Assembly (NCBI GenBank): GCA_965248605.1
Contig: CBDFJV010000007.1
Coordinates: forward strand, 434,001-498,000
Length of the DNA: 64,000 nucleotides
Origin: CAUZJF01 sp965248605
GTDB lineage: Bacteria > Chloroflexota > Dehalococcoidia > Lucifugimonadales > CAUZJF01
Direction of reading: 5' to 3'
Numbering within the stretch: position 1 is the stretch's first letter; each line of letters opens with the position of its first letter. Below the pieces are notes generated by a model, which was not told the DNA's origin, searched no databases, and saw only the letters and a program-made list of their open reading frames with translations. Positions 51,192 through 58,989 of this stretch are shown piece by piece. The position numbers and the translations under genes are program-made.

Positions 51192-52001
51192 ATGACGCGC
51201 GAAGTCGAGATCTTTCCGTTCGATCCGCCGATCGAGAGCGGAGACCTATCGCTCCGCTTGTCCCATAGTCGCTCGGAAACGCGCCTGCGGTTGACAGAGG
51301 CAGAGCGCCGGGCGGCAGACGAAGTCGCCGGGTGGCTGGCGTACAACGATCGAATCGCCCACTCGAGAGAGTTCAGGGCTACAGTCGACGGCGCGACCAT
51401 CGTGTGGGACGGCATACCGTACTCGTTCGTAAGGGCGGATATCGACGGCAAGATCTCGAGGCGGTTCGACCCGATGAGCGCCGGTGGTGTCCTCGAGTGC
51501 CGAGAAGGCGTCGTCACCGGCGTTAAGAACGCTCCCGAGGTACATAGCAGACGAGGATTTCAGACGGCGGTCAAGAACATGCCCTCCGGATACATGGAAG
51601 CGTCGGACTTCGAGCAGTCCAATCCTTTCCTTGAAACGTTCTACAGGGAGCTCCACGAAGAGGTTGGCTATTCGCCGGAGGATATCGACGGTCCTTCGTT
51701 GCTCGGCGTATCCAAAGACCTGGTTTTCGGAGGATACTCCATGAGCTTTGCATACCGCGTCGACTCCTCGTTCGAAGAAGTTGAAGATAAGTGGCGACAC
51801 TCCAAGGACAAGGCCGAAAACGATCGGCTCGTCCTGACCGCAAAAGGCGATGGGGAACTGCACCGGTTCATTCGGACGGAGCGGGAAGTGGTGCCGGGTA
51901 CGCTAGGCGGACTCCTACTGTACGGTAGGAGTCTCTATGGCCCAGACTGGCTTCATGCGCTGGTTGCAGGTGGCGAAGACAGGTTCGTCGAGACCGTGTA
52001 A
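51192..52001 (+). CDS. Nudix-like hydrolase-domain protein
   Basis: A 269-residue protein. The middle (about 130-185) has MPSGYMEASDFE and NPFLETFYRELHEEVGYSPE, whose REL-x-EE-x-G stretch is the second half of a Nudix box. The first half is spaced irregularly, so activity is uncertain. The N-terminal 120 residues are beta-rich without a known motif. The ATG at 51192 is chosen; a TTG at 51168 is in frame. It follows the VTT gene by 66 bases and may share its transcript. Confidence 0.68.
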   Translation: MTREVEIFPFDPPIESGDLSLRLSHSRSETRLRLTEAERRAADEVAGWLAYNDRIAHSREFRATVDGATIVWDGIPYSFVRADIDGKISRRFDPMSAGGVLECREGVVTGVKNAPEVHSRRGFQTAVKNMPSGYMEASDFEQSNPFLETFYRELHEEVGYSPEDIDGPSLLGVSKDLVFGGYSMSFAYRVDSSFEEVEDKWRHSKDKAENDRLVLTAKGDGELHRFIRTEREVVPGTLGGLLLYGRSLYGPDWLHALVAGGEDRFVETV

Positions 52002-52069
52002 GATGCTGGCCGGTCAACGATACCTCTGCCGGAACGGCTACTGACCCGGTGTGAAAGGAGTGCCCCACA

Positions 52070-52516
52070 ATGCCCGAAATGCAGGCACCGGAAAAAATAG
52101 AACCCAAGTCGCTGGACGACTACCTGGACGTGATGAGCAAGACGGTCTTTCAGAGCGGCATGTCTTGGCGCGTCATCGAGTCGAAGTGGCCCGGAACGCG
52201 AGAGGCCTTCCGCGGGTTCGATGCACAGGCCGTCGCGGACATGACACTCCAAGACATCGATGAGCTCGCGAAGGACACGCGGGTGATCCGCAACCGGCGC
52301 AAGCTCGAGGCGGTGGTGGGCAACGCCAACCGCATGATCGAGCTCGAAAAGGAACATGGCTCGTTCAAGAACTACTTGCGGTCCCATGGCGACTTCAAGT
52401 CTACCGTCGCCGCGATGCGCAAGGACTTCAAGTTCCTTGGCGAGATGGGATCTTACTTCTTCCTCTACGTCGTCGGTGAAGAGGTCCCGCCGCATGAGGA
52501 GGTCATGTCGGGCTAG
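52070..52516 (+). CDS. DNA-3-methyladenine glycosylase I-like protein (Tag family)
   Basis: A 148-residue helical protein in the HhH-GPD glycosylase superfamily, closest by pattern to Tag. Seen: FQSGMSWRVIESKWPGTREA, AVADMTLQDIDELAKDTRVI, RNRRKLEAVVGNANRM, EHGSFKNYLRSHGDF and FLGEMGSYFFLYVVGE. It is shorter than E. coli Tag (187) and lacks the N-terminal Cys-His zinc segment, so it may be a divergent relative. An AAAGGAG box precedes the ATG. Confidence 0.8.
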   Translation: MPEMQAPEKIEPKSLDDYLDVMSKTVFQSGMSWRVIESKWPGTREAFRGFDAQAVADMTLQDIDELAKDTRVIRNRRKLEAVVGNANRMIELEKEHGSFKNYLRSHGDFKSTVAAMRKDFKFLGEMGSYFFLYVVGEEVPPHEEVMSG

Positions 52517-52564
52517 CCCCTGCCGGTTCGGCTACCGGACGAGCCTCGCGGGCGAGTATCCCCC

Positions 52565-52595
52565 ATACCCTAGCCCCCAAACCCTAAACCCCTCC
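52565..52595. repeat. CCCTAA-type tract
   Basis: A tract with ATACCCTAGCCCCCAAACCC followed by TAAACCCCTCCCC lies in the 96-base spacer between convergent genes. It is the complement-strand form of the tracts at 2281 and 48113. Confidence 0.4.
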
Positions 52596-52612
52596 CCGAA
52601 GCGGGCTGCAGG

Positions 52613-53248
52613 TCAGCCGTTCCAGGCTTCGTCGAAGAACCCGTACTCCAGTTTCATCGCCCTGAGGTAGCGGTCGCGCTCGCTCTTCGATCCCCGTCCA
52701 TACCGGTCCATCAGCGACTCGATTTGACCCACAAGCTCTCCGTACTCGGCACCGGAATATGTCTCGACCCACTCCTCATACTTACCGCTGGCCCGGTTGT
52801 CTTCCGCCAGGCGAACGCCGAGAAACCGATAGAGGCGCATGCACGGGGTCATGGACGCCACCAGCTCTCCCAGAGTTCCCGTGAAGGTGTTCGCCAGAAG
52901 GAAATCGGTGTAAGCCAGGGTCGCGTCCAGCGGCTCCACCTCCCCCAGGTCGATCCCCATCTGGGCGGCGGCCGCCGCGTGGAGCTTCAGCTCATCGAAG
53001 ACTCCGGTCTGCAGGTCATGGAAGGCGAGCCGGCCTTCTGCGTCCGGGGCGCGGGCGACGCCGGCGGCATAGGCGCGGGCAAAGACGTCGAGGAAGAAGG
53101 CGTCCTGGGCAATGAATCTGGCGTACCGCTCGTGGGAGAGCGTGCCATCGGCCAGACCTCTCACGAATGGGTGCTCGAGACAGCCGTCGGCGATATCCCG
53201 AGAGTCGTCCCAAAGCTGCTCAGCTAAGCTCACGGCTGCCCCTGTCAT
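52613..53248 (-). CDS. TenA/thiaminase-2-like protein (first of two)
   Basis: A 211-residue all-helical protein of the TenA/PqqC family. Seen: LWDDSRDIADGCLEHPFVRG, LSHERYARFIAQDAFFLDVF, a MTPCMRLYRFLGVRLAED block with the position of the TenA catalytic Cys, and EYGFFDEAWNG at the end. TenA enzymes recover thiamin pyrimidine pieces or act as thiaminases. The ATG at 53248 fits family length; the frame reaches 53317 through a family A repeat. No thiamin gene or TPP riboswitch is seen nearby, so the substrate is open. Confidence 0.85.
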   Translation of the reverse strand: MTGAAVSLAEQLWDDSRDIADGCLEHPFVRGLADGTLSHERYARFIAQDAFFLDVFARAYAAGVARAPDAEGRLAFHDLQTGVFDELKLHAAAAAQMGIDLGEVEPLDATLAYTDFLLANTFTGTLGELVASMTPCMRLYRFLGVRLAEDNRASGKYEEWVETYSGAEYGELVGQIESLMDRYGRGSKSERDRYLRAMKLEYGFFDEAWNG

Positions 53249-53283
53249 TTGGTATGAAATAGACGTGCCTGGGAGGACTTCCA

Positions 53284-53375
53284 CTGGTAGGGGCGTCCCG
53301 ATGCGGCATCGGGACAATGCGCCCGTCCTGGCTTGAATCGCGGCGCGGCCAACACTCAGGGCCTGCCCTTACATC
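53284..53375. repeat. Family A repeat, single copy
   Basis: A nearly full copy: TAGGGGCGTCCCGATGCGGC, ATCGGGAC hairpin arm, GCGCCCGTCCTGGC, AATCGCGGCG, ending GCCTGCCCTTAC. It fills most of the 208-base spacer between the two TenA-like genes. Confidence 0.7.
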
Positions 53376-53456
53376 GACCAGAACTGCTCCGAGACGTGTG
53401 CAGAATTTCATCCTTTAGGGTGTCCCGCGCAACGGGACATGGACGACTCCGAGGAT

Positions 53457-54122
53457 TTAGGAAGCCTCATCCGGCCAGCGCTCTCCCTTGTAAGCGGCCT
53501 CCCAGAAGAGGTACTCATAGCGAAGTGCTGTCGCAAAGATGCTCTCAACACGAGCCGGGTTTGATAGCTTGGCACCGTCGAGCCTGAGGCCGATCCACTC
53601 CACTAAATCGCCAAGCACCTTTGGCCCGTGAATGGATATCCACTCCCTGTAGATCGGGTTAGCCGGCTCCTTGCCTTTCTCGATGAGACGCGTAGCCCAG
53701 TCCAGATAGGGACCTTCAGTCACGTATAGGACTGTCAGAATGTCGTCAAAGTCGCCTTCGAGACCGACCCGGACCAAGAAGTCGCCGAAAGCCTGAGTCG
53801 TCGGGGTTGGGCTTGCAGACGTATACACCTGCTCGGAGGCGCCGAGCCGGCGAAAGGCCCTGACGAAGAGATCGTTTTCCGGATCGAGCACCCCCGCCAA
53901 GAAGCGGTTTAGCACGGCGGCGGCCTCGAAGTCGGGAGCCTTCGAGACTCCCATCGCGGTCATCGAGACCAGGTCGCGGACGAACAGATAGTCTTGCAGG
54001 AAGTAGCTCAGGAACTTGTCCTCTGGTAGCGTGCCATCGCCCATCTCGACTACGAAGGGATGGGTGACCATTCGCTCCCAGAGGGCCGAATGCCTATCGC
54101 GCAGCTCCTGGACCAGACTCAT
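53457..54122 (-). CDS. TenA/PqqC-like protein (second of two)
   Basis: A 221-residue helical protein. Seen: LRDRHSALWERMVTHPFVVE, LPEDKFLSYFLQDYLFVRDL and LRYEYLFWEAAYKGERWPD, the same ends as the first TenA-like gene. The position of the TenA active-site Cys is occupied by VTEGPYLDWATRL without Cys, so a standard thiaminase reaction is unlikely. Its ATG (54122) overlaps the stop of the small upstream gene (ATGA), so both are translated together. Function unknown within the family. Confidence 0.82.
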   Translation of the reverse strand: MSLVQELRDRHSALWERMVTHPFVVEMGDGTLPEDKFLSYFLQDYLFVRDLVSMTAMGVSKAPDFEAAAVLNRFLAGVLDPENDLFVRAFRRLGASEQVYTSASPTPTTQAFGDFLVRVGLEGDFDDILTVLYVTEGPYLDWATRLIEKGKEPANPIYREWISIHGPKVLGDLVEWIGLRLDGAKLSNPARVESIFATALRYEYLFWEAAYKGERWPDEAS

Positions 54123-54472
54123 GCCGAGGGGATTCGGTGCCCGGGGCGACGCAACCGCCACATCATCGTTGTGGACATGAGCGCTGCCAATGCCACCAGT
54201 CCCCACGCGAAGGTCGATGGGACGGGAGGAGGTGGGGGTGGTGCGTACTTCCAGAGCGCTCCCCCGTTACCGTCTATATCGGTCAGGTACGACATGGTGT
54301 CGCTTGAACCGGGCCTGATGTCTTTGACCCTGACAGTCTCCCCCAGCGCGACGCCAATGAACGCCACGGGAGAGACCGCGGCGGCAATGAACCCGGCCGG
54401 GATATGTGGTGCGGACGGCCACAAACGATGGCCCGCCGCGAACGTTTTCGCTGAAATGGTCTCGTTTAGCAT
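54119..54472 (-). CDS. Small protein with Pro-rich linker and C-terminal membrane anchor
   Basis: A 117-residue ORF. After an Ala-rich segment and VRVKDIRPGSSD come APPPPPPVPSTFAWGLVALA, a membrane helix and a basic end MMWRLRRPGHRIPSA. A Pro-rich linker, a single helix and a basic tail resemble a C-terminal sorting or anchoring signal such as the PEP-CTERM type, though no exact motif is present. There is no obvious N-terminal signal peptide. Overlap with the TenA-like start supports a real gene. The antisense ORF over it is considered a shadow. Confidence 0.5.
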   Translation of the reverse strand: MLNETISAKTFAAGHRLWPSAPHIPAGFIAAAVSPVAFIGVALGETVRVKDIRPGSSDTMSYLTDIDGNGGALWKYAPPPPPPVPSTFAWGLVALAALMSTTMMWRLRRPGHRIPSA

Positions 54473-54560
54473 TCAGCCTCCAAGCGACCTAGTTCCAGCC
54501 GGTATGCTATCTGGCCAGATATCGCCGGTCAATCTCAACCCGGCGGTAACGCTCGGAGCG

Positions 54561-54848
54561 CTACTGGAAGGTGATTGACACGGTGGGCACCAGCCGCGTC
54601 GTCGATGTAACTGCTCGCGCGGAGAAGGAAGCTGGCGTCGGGGCCGAAAGGCCAGGGGACGGCGTTTCTCCCGTGGAACACCTCACGATTTTCTCCAGAT
54701 ACGATTTGTAGCTGGGGGACCCCTGTTCAACTGTTCCGTTTTCATCCATTTTGTTCCGTTCCGTATGTGGAGTGACGGTCGATCGGGGTGGTAGGTTGTT
54801 CCACTCCCTATCTACAGCGTTATATCGGAAAAGGGGAAACTGTTCCAT
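54561..54848 (-). pseudogene. Degenerate HTH-module ORF (unit 3)
   Basis: The ORF starts MEQFPLFRYNAVDREWNNLP and has RNKMDENGTVEQGS. This is the Glu-Gln/Asn-Gly-Thr-rich N-terminal low-complexity part shared with two related modules at 54812-55179 and 57516-57722. No HTH follows; the C-terminal half is unrelated Ser/Thr/Pro sequence. It follows a hairpin at 54870-54894 with a T-run. Considered a decayed copy. Confidence 0.5.
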
Positions 54849-55179
54849 TTTGCTTGACCGAAGGAAAAAGGGATAGGCCCGTGGGGTCTATCCCGCCTGC
54901 GTTCGAGATCGTCGCGGAGATTGTCGTCGTGCATCCACCGGTGGAGGGTTGTGCGCCCGACACCGGCGAGCCGGCCCAACTCCGACATCGAGTGGTGGGA
55001 GACGAGGTCGGGCAGGGCGGCGAGCTGCCTGGCCGATAGATTTTTCGCTCAGCCGCTCCATTGTGTTCCATATGTTCCATTTCCTTTCTGATGGCTGGAA
55101 CATCAGGCTAGAGGACTGTTCCACTCTTCATATGTGACGTTGGAACACCGGTGTTCTCATTTGATCCGCTTTGTTTCAT
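54812..55179 (-). pseudogene. Decayed helix-turn-helix gene (unit 2 of a repeated module)
   Basis: A start at 55179 (MKQSGSNENTG) is soon stopped. The HTH part is legible at 55048-54812: LSARQLAALPDLVSHHSMSE and LGRLAGVGRTTLHRWMHDDN, a homeodomain-like HTH, then DLERRRDRPHGPIP where the frame runs into the hairpin of the next module. So the gene has stops and frame changes in the N-terminal part and a truncated end. The stretch 54473-55492 is mostly such debris, rich in TGGAACA-type words. Confidence 0.6.
54870..54894 (-). terminator. Hairpin with T-run in an HTH module (unit 3)
   Basis: Minus strand: GGGATAGACCCC and GGGCCTATCCC form a strong stem, followed by TTTTTCC. It looks like an intrinsic terminator or attenuator ahead of the ORF at 54848. 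Confidence 0.6.
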
Positions 55180-55215
55180 TTTGTCTCACTTCCAAAATCC
55201 GTTTACAAAGACAAC

Positions 55216-55238
55216 GGGACAGCCCGCAGGGTCTGTCC
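55216..55238 (-). promoter_or_regulatory. Leader hairpin of an HTH module (unit 2)
   Basis: GGACAG pairs with CTGTCC, with an inner CCC-GCA-GGG stem; read on the minus strand it is followed by GTTGTCTTTG. It sits between a consensus promoter and the start of the decayed HTH gene, like the hairpins at 54870 and 57459. Confidence 0.55.
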
Positions 55239-55246
55239 TTCGAGCT

Positions 55247-55276
55247 ATAATAGCACACAAGTTCTAGTTCTGTCAA
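55247..55276 (-). promoter_or_regulatory. Consensus promoter of the HTH module (unit 2)
   Basis: Minus strand TTGACA (55276-55271), 18 bases, TATTAT (55252-55247). The word TGTGCTAT at the -10 is shared with unit 1 on the plus strand. Confidence 0.65.
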
Positions 55277-55492
55277 ATCACGTCGAGTTGACTATCGCTT
55301 CGGAAGCGAGCGGCGCGCGCTTACCTACTATCAGCGGCGATATCTGAGGAGGATATGCTAACGTTAGGCGAGCTATGGCCAGTCTGGATGTCGCTAAGAG
55401 ACTCTGACATTAACCCGAATCCACCGACGGACAGGGATGGACGACGTGAGGACAGCGGAAGGGGGTGAGGGAGTTACAGGCGTGATGATCCG

Positions 55493-57075
55493 GGCTCGAA
55501 TTTGGGTAGACGGGAGGTTGGCGGGCGGTCTGCAGGCGCTTTTGGGGGCACCGATGGCGGCCTACAGTGGCTGTGGCGAGCCAGATGGCGGGATAGGACA
55601 CGGCAAGAGGCGCTCGCGGACTGGGCTGGCGCGAGTTTGCGGGGACGTTGGGTTGGCTGGTGGGTCAGTGGCGGACGGGCTCCGTCAGGCTGGGAGTGGA
55701 ATGGCTCGCAGTCGGGCCAGGGCGCGGCTGAACTGCTCCTCCCAGGGCCAGCGCCGGGGAAGCTGCAGGGTCAATCGGCGTGCCGAGCGGGTGATCCGTC
55801 CGGCCAAGGCAAAGACCCGTCGTCTGAGGGTCTTGGTGGTCACGATCTGCTGACCCAGGCCGATGCGGGCTGTCCAGCGGGCCAGGTTGTGCGCCATCAC
55901 CTGTACCGCCAGCCAGGCGCCGTTGGCGGCGAAACGGCCCGAGGGGAGATGGTTCAGCCCCACGCCGTACTTGAGGTCGCGTATCGCATTCTCGATCTCG
56001 GCGTGACGGCGATGATCGGCCTCCAGTTCCAGCGTCTCCCCGTCCCGGTCGGTGATGAAGCCGTGATAGCTGTAGGTGGCGAAGAGAGCCAGTTGAGAAC
56101 AGGGCGCCGGCTTCACCCGCCGGACGATGAGCCGTACCGGCGCGGCGTCCGCCTCGGCCTGGAACGGGGTGTAGGTGGTCTCGGCCACATCGGCGGCGCC
56201 GTCCATCCAGTAAGGAATCGGCGTCCAGGCATCTTCGGGTATCGCCTCGATGAGATTCCGCAGGCGGGCGCGCTGGCGGATGGCGATGGAGAAGCGGACA
56301 TCCATCCGGCGGCAGACGGCGACCACGGCGTGGGTATAGAAGCCGCTGTCGGCCCGCACCGTGAGTTGGCCCCTGGCTCCGCAGTAGCGCACCCGCCCCA
56401 CCGTTTCACGCAGGAAGTGGGCAGCGCCGCGGGCGGTGTTAGCCCGGCCCTCGCGCAGGCGGGCCATCAGCACGTCGCCGGTGCCGGCGGCGACGGCCAG
56501 CAGCGGGTGATAGCCCCGCGCACCGGTGTAGCCGTGGTGGCGGGCGCCCTCCTTGGCCAGTCCGTAGGTCTCGCAGATCGTCGAATCAAGGTCGATGGTG
56601 AATGGTGCGTCGCCGGGTCCGGCACCGGCCTTCCAGACCCGGGCCAGCAACTCGCGGCTCACCCGGTCCAGTTGGCGGACATGGCCCCACCTGAAGCTGC
56701 GCAGGAAGGTGCCCAGGGTGGAGGGAGCCTTAGCCGTGAAACCGAGCACGCGGGCGGTCCCGCCGGCGCGCAGCACATCGGCGTCGTCGATGCAATCTCC
56801 GCCGGCTAGGGCGGAGGCCACCAGGGTCATCATCTTGTCGCCGGTGTTCGCCCGGCCCGGCGCGCCGCCGAGGTCGAGGTGCTTCCGGAGGAGTTGGGGC
56901 AGGCCAAGGCGCAGGGCGAGGGTGGCGGGAAGGATCAGCCCGGCATTGGCCACCAGGCGGTGGTCGTCGAAGGCGATTTGGATGCGGTCGGGGTGGTTAC
57001 GTGGTAGCATCTATCGGGTGCTCCTTTTCTGGGACCGGTTTTCTGTTTCAAAACCATTATCCCAGATTCAGAGGC
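55493..57075 (-). mobile_element. IS1380-family insertion sequence
   Basis: About 1.58 kb with one transposase gene. The inward-reading ends are similar: GCCTCTGAATCTGGGATA at the right (complement of 57058-57075) and GGCTCGAATTTGGGTA at the left (55493-55508). It has entered a region of decayed HTH modules. Exact boundaries and any 4-5 bp target duplication are not certain. Confidence 0.75.
55685..57010 (-). CDS. IS1380-family transposase
   Basis: A 441-residue DDE transposase. Seen: LILPATLALRLGLPQLLRKH, DDADVLRAGGTARVLGF, FTIDLDSTICETYG with the first Asp, GYTGARGYHPLLAV (a family signature), LTVRADSGFYTHAVV with the second Asp, and HAEIENAIRDLKYGVGLNHLPS with the Glu. The three catalytic acids are present and the frame is intact, so it could be active. 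A long antisense ORF on the plus strand is a shadow. Confidence 0.92.
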   Translation of the reverse strand: MLPRNHPDRIQIAFDDHRLVANAGLILPATLALRLGLPQLLRKHLDLGGAPGRANTGDKMMTLVASALAGGDCIDDADVLRAGGTARVLGFTAKAPSTLGTFLRSFRWGHVRQLDRVSRELLARVWKAGAGPGDAPFTIDLDSTICETYGLAKEGARHHGYTGARGYHPLLAVAAGTGDVLMARLREGRANTARGAAHFLRETVGRVRYCGARGQLTVRADSGFYTHAVVAVCRRMDVRFSIAIRQRARLRNLIEAIPEDAWTPIPYWMDGAADVAETTYTPFQAEADAAPVRLIVRRVKPAPCSQLALFATYSYHGFITDRDGETLELEADHRRHAEIENAIRDLKYGVGLNHLPSGRFAANGAWLAVQVMAHNLARWTARIGLGQQIVTTKTLRRRVFALAGRITRSARRLTLQLPRRWPWEEQFSRALARLRAIPLPA

Positions 57076-57103
57076 GCACCCTTTTGTTTCTTCAGCAGGC
57101 CTC

Positions 57104-57301
57104 CTACACGCCGTCCTTCGGTGGATTAGGGATTAGAGGCCACCACGACCGCCAAGACTGGAATGCTTTGAATTGGCGGGGCCAGATTGTAGCGAGGAGC
57201 ACGAAAAACAGCCCGAGAAGCGAAACGCCAGCCGCTGGGAAGCTCGCCGCCGACACCAAATTGAACAGCCAACACAGCAACGCCGCCCAATCTATAGTCA
57301 C
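57104..57301 (-). CDS. Small hydrophobic ORF, uncertain
   Basis: A 65-residue ORF from a GTG: MTIDWAALLCWLFNLVSAAS, FPAAGVSLLGLFFVLLATIW and a Trp/Pro-rich end. It would form two membrane helices. There is no ribosome-binding site and it lies next to an IS end, so it may be chance. The rest of 57076-57420 shows nothing else. Confidence 0.3.
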   Translation of the reverse strand: MTIDWAALLCWLFNLVSAASFPAAGVSLLGLFFVLLATIWPRQFKAFQSWRSWWPLIPNPPKDGV

Positions 57302-57420
57302 TACTCAAGCCTGCCTATGCCTCTGTGGCCTCTTCATCCCCGTTCTTGCTGCGCAATAGCTGCTCTCACAGCCGCCAGCGGCGAGCCTGAAATTAGGACA
57401 CTACCCCACACCACGCGCCA

Positions 57421-57450
57421 TTGACATTATCAGAACGCATGTGCTATCGT
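57421..57450 (+). promoter_or_regulatory. Consensus promoter of the HTH module (unit 1)
   Basis: TTGACA (57421-57426), 18 bases, TATCGT (57445-57450), with TGTGCTAT as in unit 2. Confidence 0.55.
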
Positions 57451-57458
57451 AGTTTAGA

Positions 57459-57482
57459 GGGACGGACCCCACGGCCTGTCCC
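57459..57482 (+). promoter_or_regulatory. Leader hairpin of the HTH module (unit 1)
   Basis: GGGACGGACCCC and GGCCTGTCCC form an imperfect stem followed by TTTGTCTTT. It has the same place relative to promoter and start codon as in unit 2. Confidence 0.5.
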
Positions 57483-57515
57483 TTTGTCTTTGGAGATCTT
57501 TGGAGGTGAAACAAG

Positions 57516-57722
57516 ATGGAACAGAATCGAATAATCTGGCACGTCCGCGTACCGCCGCCAGATAGGAGAGTGGAACAGTCTCACAGCCGAATGTACCGCC
57601 CCACCAGATAGGAATGGAGCAAAATAGAGCAGAATGGAGCAGAAAAACGCCCCCTATCTGACAAGCAACTCGCTGCCCTGCCGTACCTGGCGAGTTTTAC
57701 CGCCCAAGTGATCAATCAGTAG
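57516..57722 (+). pseudogene. Decayed helix-turn-helix gene (unit 1)
   Basis: The ATG at 57516 has GGAGGTG nine bases upstream and begins MEQNRIIWHVRV. An in-frame TAG at 57609-57611 interrupts it; the same frame continues EWSKIEQNGAEKRPLSDKQL and AALPYLAS, the start of the HTH seen in unit 2 (LSARQLAALPDLVS). It then ends at 57722, so the helix-turn-helix itself is missing. The N-terminal part explains the many TGGAACA and TGGAGCA words. Confidence 0.6.
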
Positions 57723-58480
57723 ATGGGGCTCTCCTCGGTCTCGCGCTTCGGAGGCGAAAGGTCAGGCATAGGAGCTCGCGTGTCCTTCCCTTCCAGCATC
57801 TCCTGGACAATCGCAGTGACGCCCTCGACCGTCTTGTCGACCAGCAGCTTGCCCTTCTCGGCGGTGGCCGATGCGGCCCCCTCGTCCTCGCTGTATTGAA
57901 TCGCGTCCGAGCGGACGTTCTCAGGATGCACGTGCATTGTGAATGAGGTCTCGAACTCCCTTGCATGGCTGGGAAACCCCGGGGCGTCCTGCACCGACGA
58001 AACGAACTCATGCGAAAGAACATCCCAGTAGCTGTTGAACCTGACGTCTACCTCGCCGTACTGATTCCTGAAGTACGTCTTCCACTGGCTGATCGCGCCG
58101 TATATCGGCCTCCGATTCCCCCCGTGCCCGTTGAGGATCAGCACTTTCTTGACGCCGTGCCTGAGGAGGCTCTCCGTCGCGTCCAAGATAACGGCGAGCC
58201 AGGTCTCCGGTTTGGTCGTGAGCGTCCCAGGGTGCTTCATATGATGCTCCGCGACGCCAACGTTGATGGGCACGGCTACAACGACATTCGGATAGAGGTT
58301 GTCGGCGACGCGCTCCGCGATGTGCGTGCTTGAAGCGATGTCCTGCACCATCGCCAGGTGCTCCAGGTGCTGCTCGACGCTTCCGGTGGCGATGATCGCC
58401 GACTTGAAATGGCCGGCCTCGATCGCCTCGCGGAACTCCCGCCTCGTCAGGCGCTCTAAGTGGACCTCTTTGTCCTGCAT
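57716..58480 (-). CDS. Creatininase-family amidohydrolase
   Basis: A 254-residue protein of the creatininase/MftE fold, metal-dependent amide hydrolases. Seen: IIATGSVEQHLEHLAMVQDI with the metal-binding Glu/His/Asp pattern, VGVAEHHMKHPGTLT, VLILNGHGGNRRPIYGA (the NGHGGN signature) and SHAREFETSFTMHVHPENVR. The ATG at 58480 has an AAGGAG box; the longer frame crosses repeats and is not used. The actual substrate is unknown; creatinine is not implied. Confidence 0.88.
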   Translation of the reverse strand: MQDKEVHLERLTRREFREAIEAGHFKSAIIATGSVEQHLEHLAMVQDIASSTHIAERVADNLYPNVVVAVPINVGVAEHHMKHPGTLTTKPETWLAVILDATESLLRHGVKKVLILNGHGGNRRPIYGAISQWKTYFRNQYGEVDVRFNSYWDVLSHEFVSSVQDAPGFPSHAREFETSFTMHVHPENVRSDAIQYSEDEGAASATAEKGKLLVDKTVEGVTAIVQEMLEGKDTRAPMPDLSPPKRETEESPIY

Positions 58481-58575
58481 TCTCGACTCCTTCAGGTATG
58501 GCGGTCCGAAACAGAGTATTGGTTGTGTGAACGTCGGTAGTCTATCAGAGTGGATGACGAGGCAAGGAGACAGTC

Positions 58576-58802
58576 CGTCATTCCGGCGCAAAGCCTGCCC
58601 CGACGAAAGTCGTGGGCCGGAATCCAGAAGACCTGAAGGAGGTGTGCGCCGGTCGGTCCACACCCCATCGGTGGACTTATCGCCGGGAGAATCGAAGGTG
58701 CCGAAAAGCAGCGAGAATCCCGGCCAAGGCACCCCGTCATTCCGGCGAAAGCCGGAATCCAGAAGACCCGAAAGAGGTGCGCGCCGGTTAGCCCGTCAAC
58801 CA
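58576..58802. repeat. Two copies of a GTCATTCCGGC-type dispersed repeat
   Basis: Copies start near 58576 and 58736. Each has GTCATTCCGGCG, an imperfect or perfect GAAAGCCGGAATCCAGAAGA palindrome, and a tail ending GTGCGCCGGT or GCGCGCCGGT. Repeats with the core CCGGCGAAAGCCGGAATCCAG are widespread between bacterial genes. Together they fill the gene-free stretch 58481-58894. Confidence 0.75.
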
Positions 58803-58894
58803 TATAGACGCTCTTCAACAAAGCTGAGAGTCAGCGGAAAATTCCTTACCTCGAATAAGGATCGAACCAGCCCGTGGTGCCACCAGAACGGCGC

Positions 58895-58923
58895 TTGTGG
58901 GCCCAATTGGCCCATGCTATGAT
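58895..58923 (+). promoter_or_regulatory. recA promoter
   Basis: TTGTGG (58895-58900), 17 bases, TATGAT (58918-58923) preceded by TGC (extended -10). Transcription should start near 58930, 60 bases before the ATG. Confidence 0.6.
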
Positions 58924-58938
58924 TGTCGCTGTCGCACG

Positions 58939-58958
58939 CAAGTTCGGAAACGTACTTG
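58939..58958 (+). promoter_or_regulatory. Inverted repeat in the recA leader, possible SOS operator
   Basis: CAAGT, ten bases, ACTTG lies just after the predicted transcription start of recA. Its place suits a repressor site such as that of LexA, but the sequence is not a LexA box I can recognise. Confidence 0.3.
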
Positions 58959-58989
58959 TGGCGGCTTTTGCGGGGCGAAAGGCGGTCGT

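Noticed and set aside
54060..54578. 172-codon plus-strand ORF
   Set aside because: Opposes a minus-strand ORF that overlaps the TenA-like start by ATGA; no ribosome site or family match.
55502..56809. 435-codon plus-strand ORF
   Set aside because: Antisense to the IS1380 transposase with intact DDE residues.
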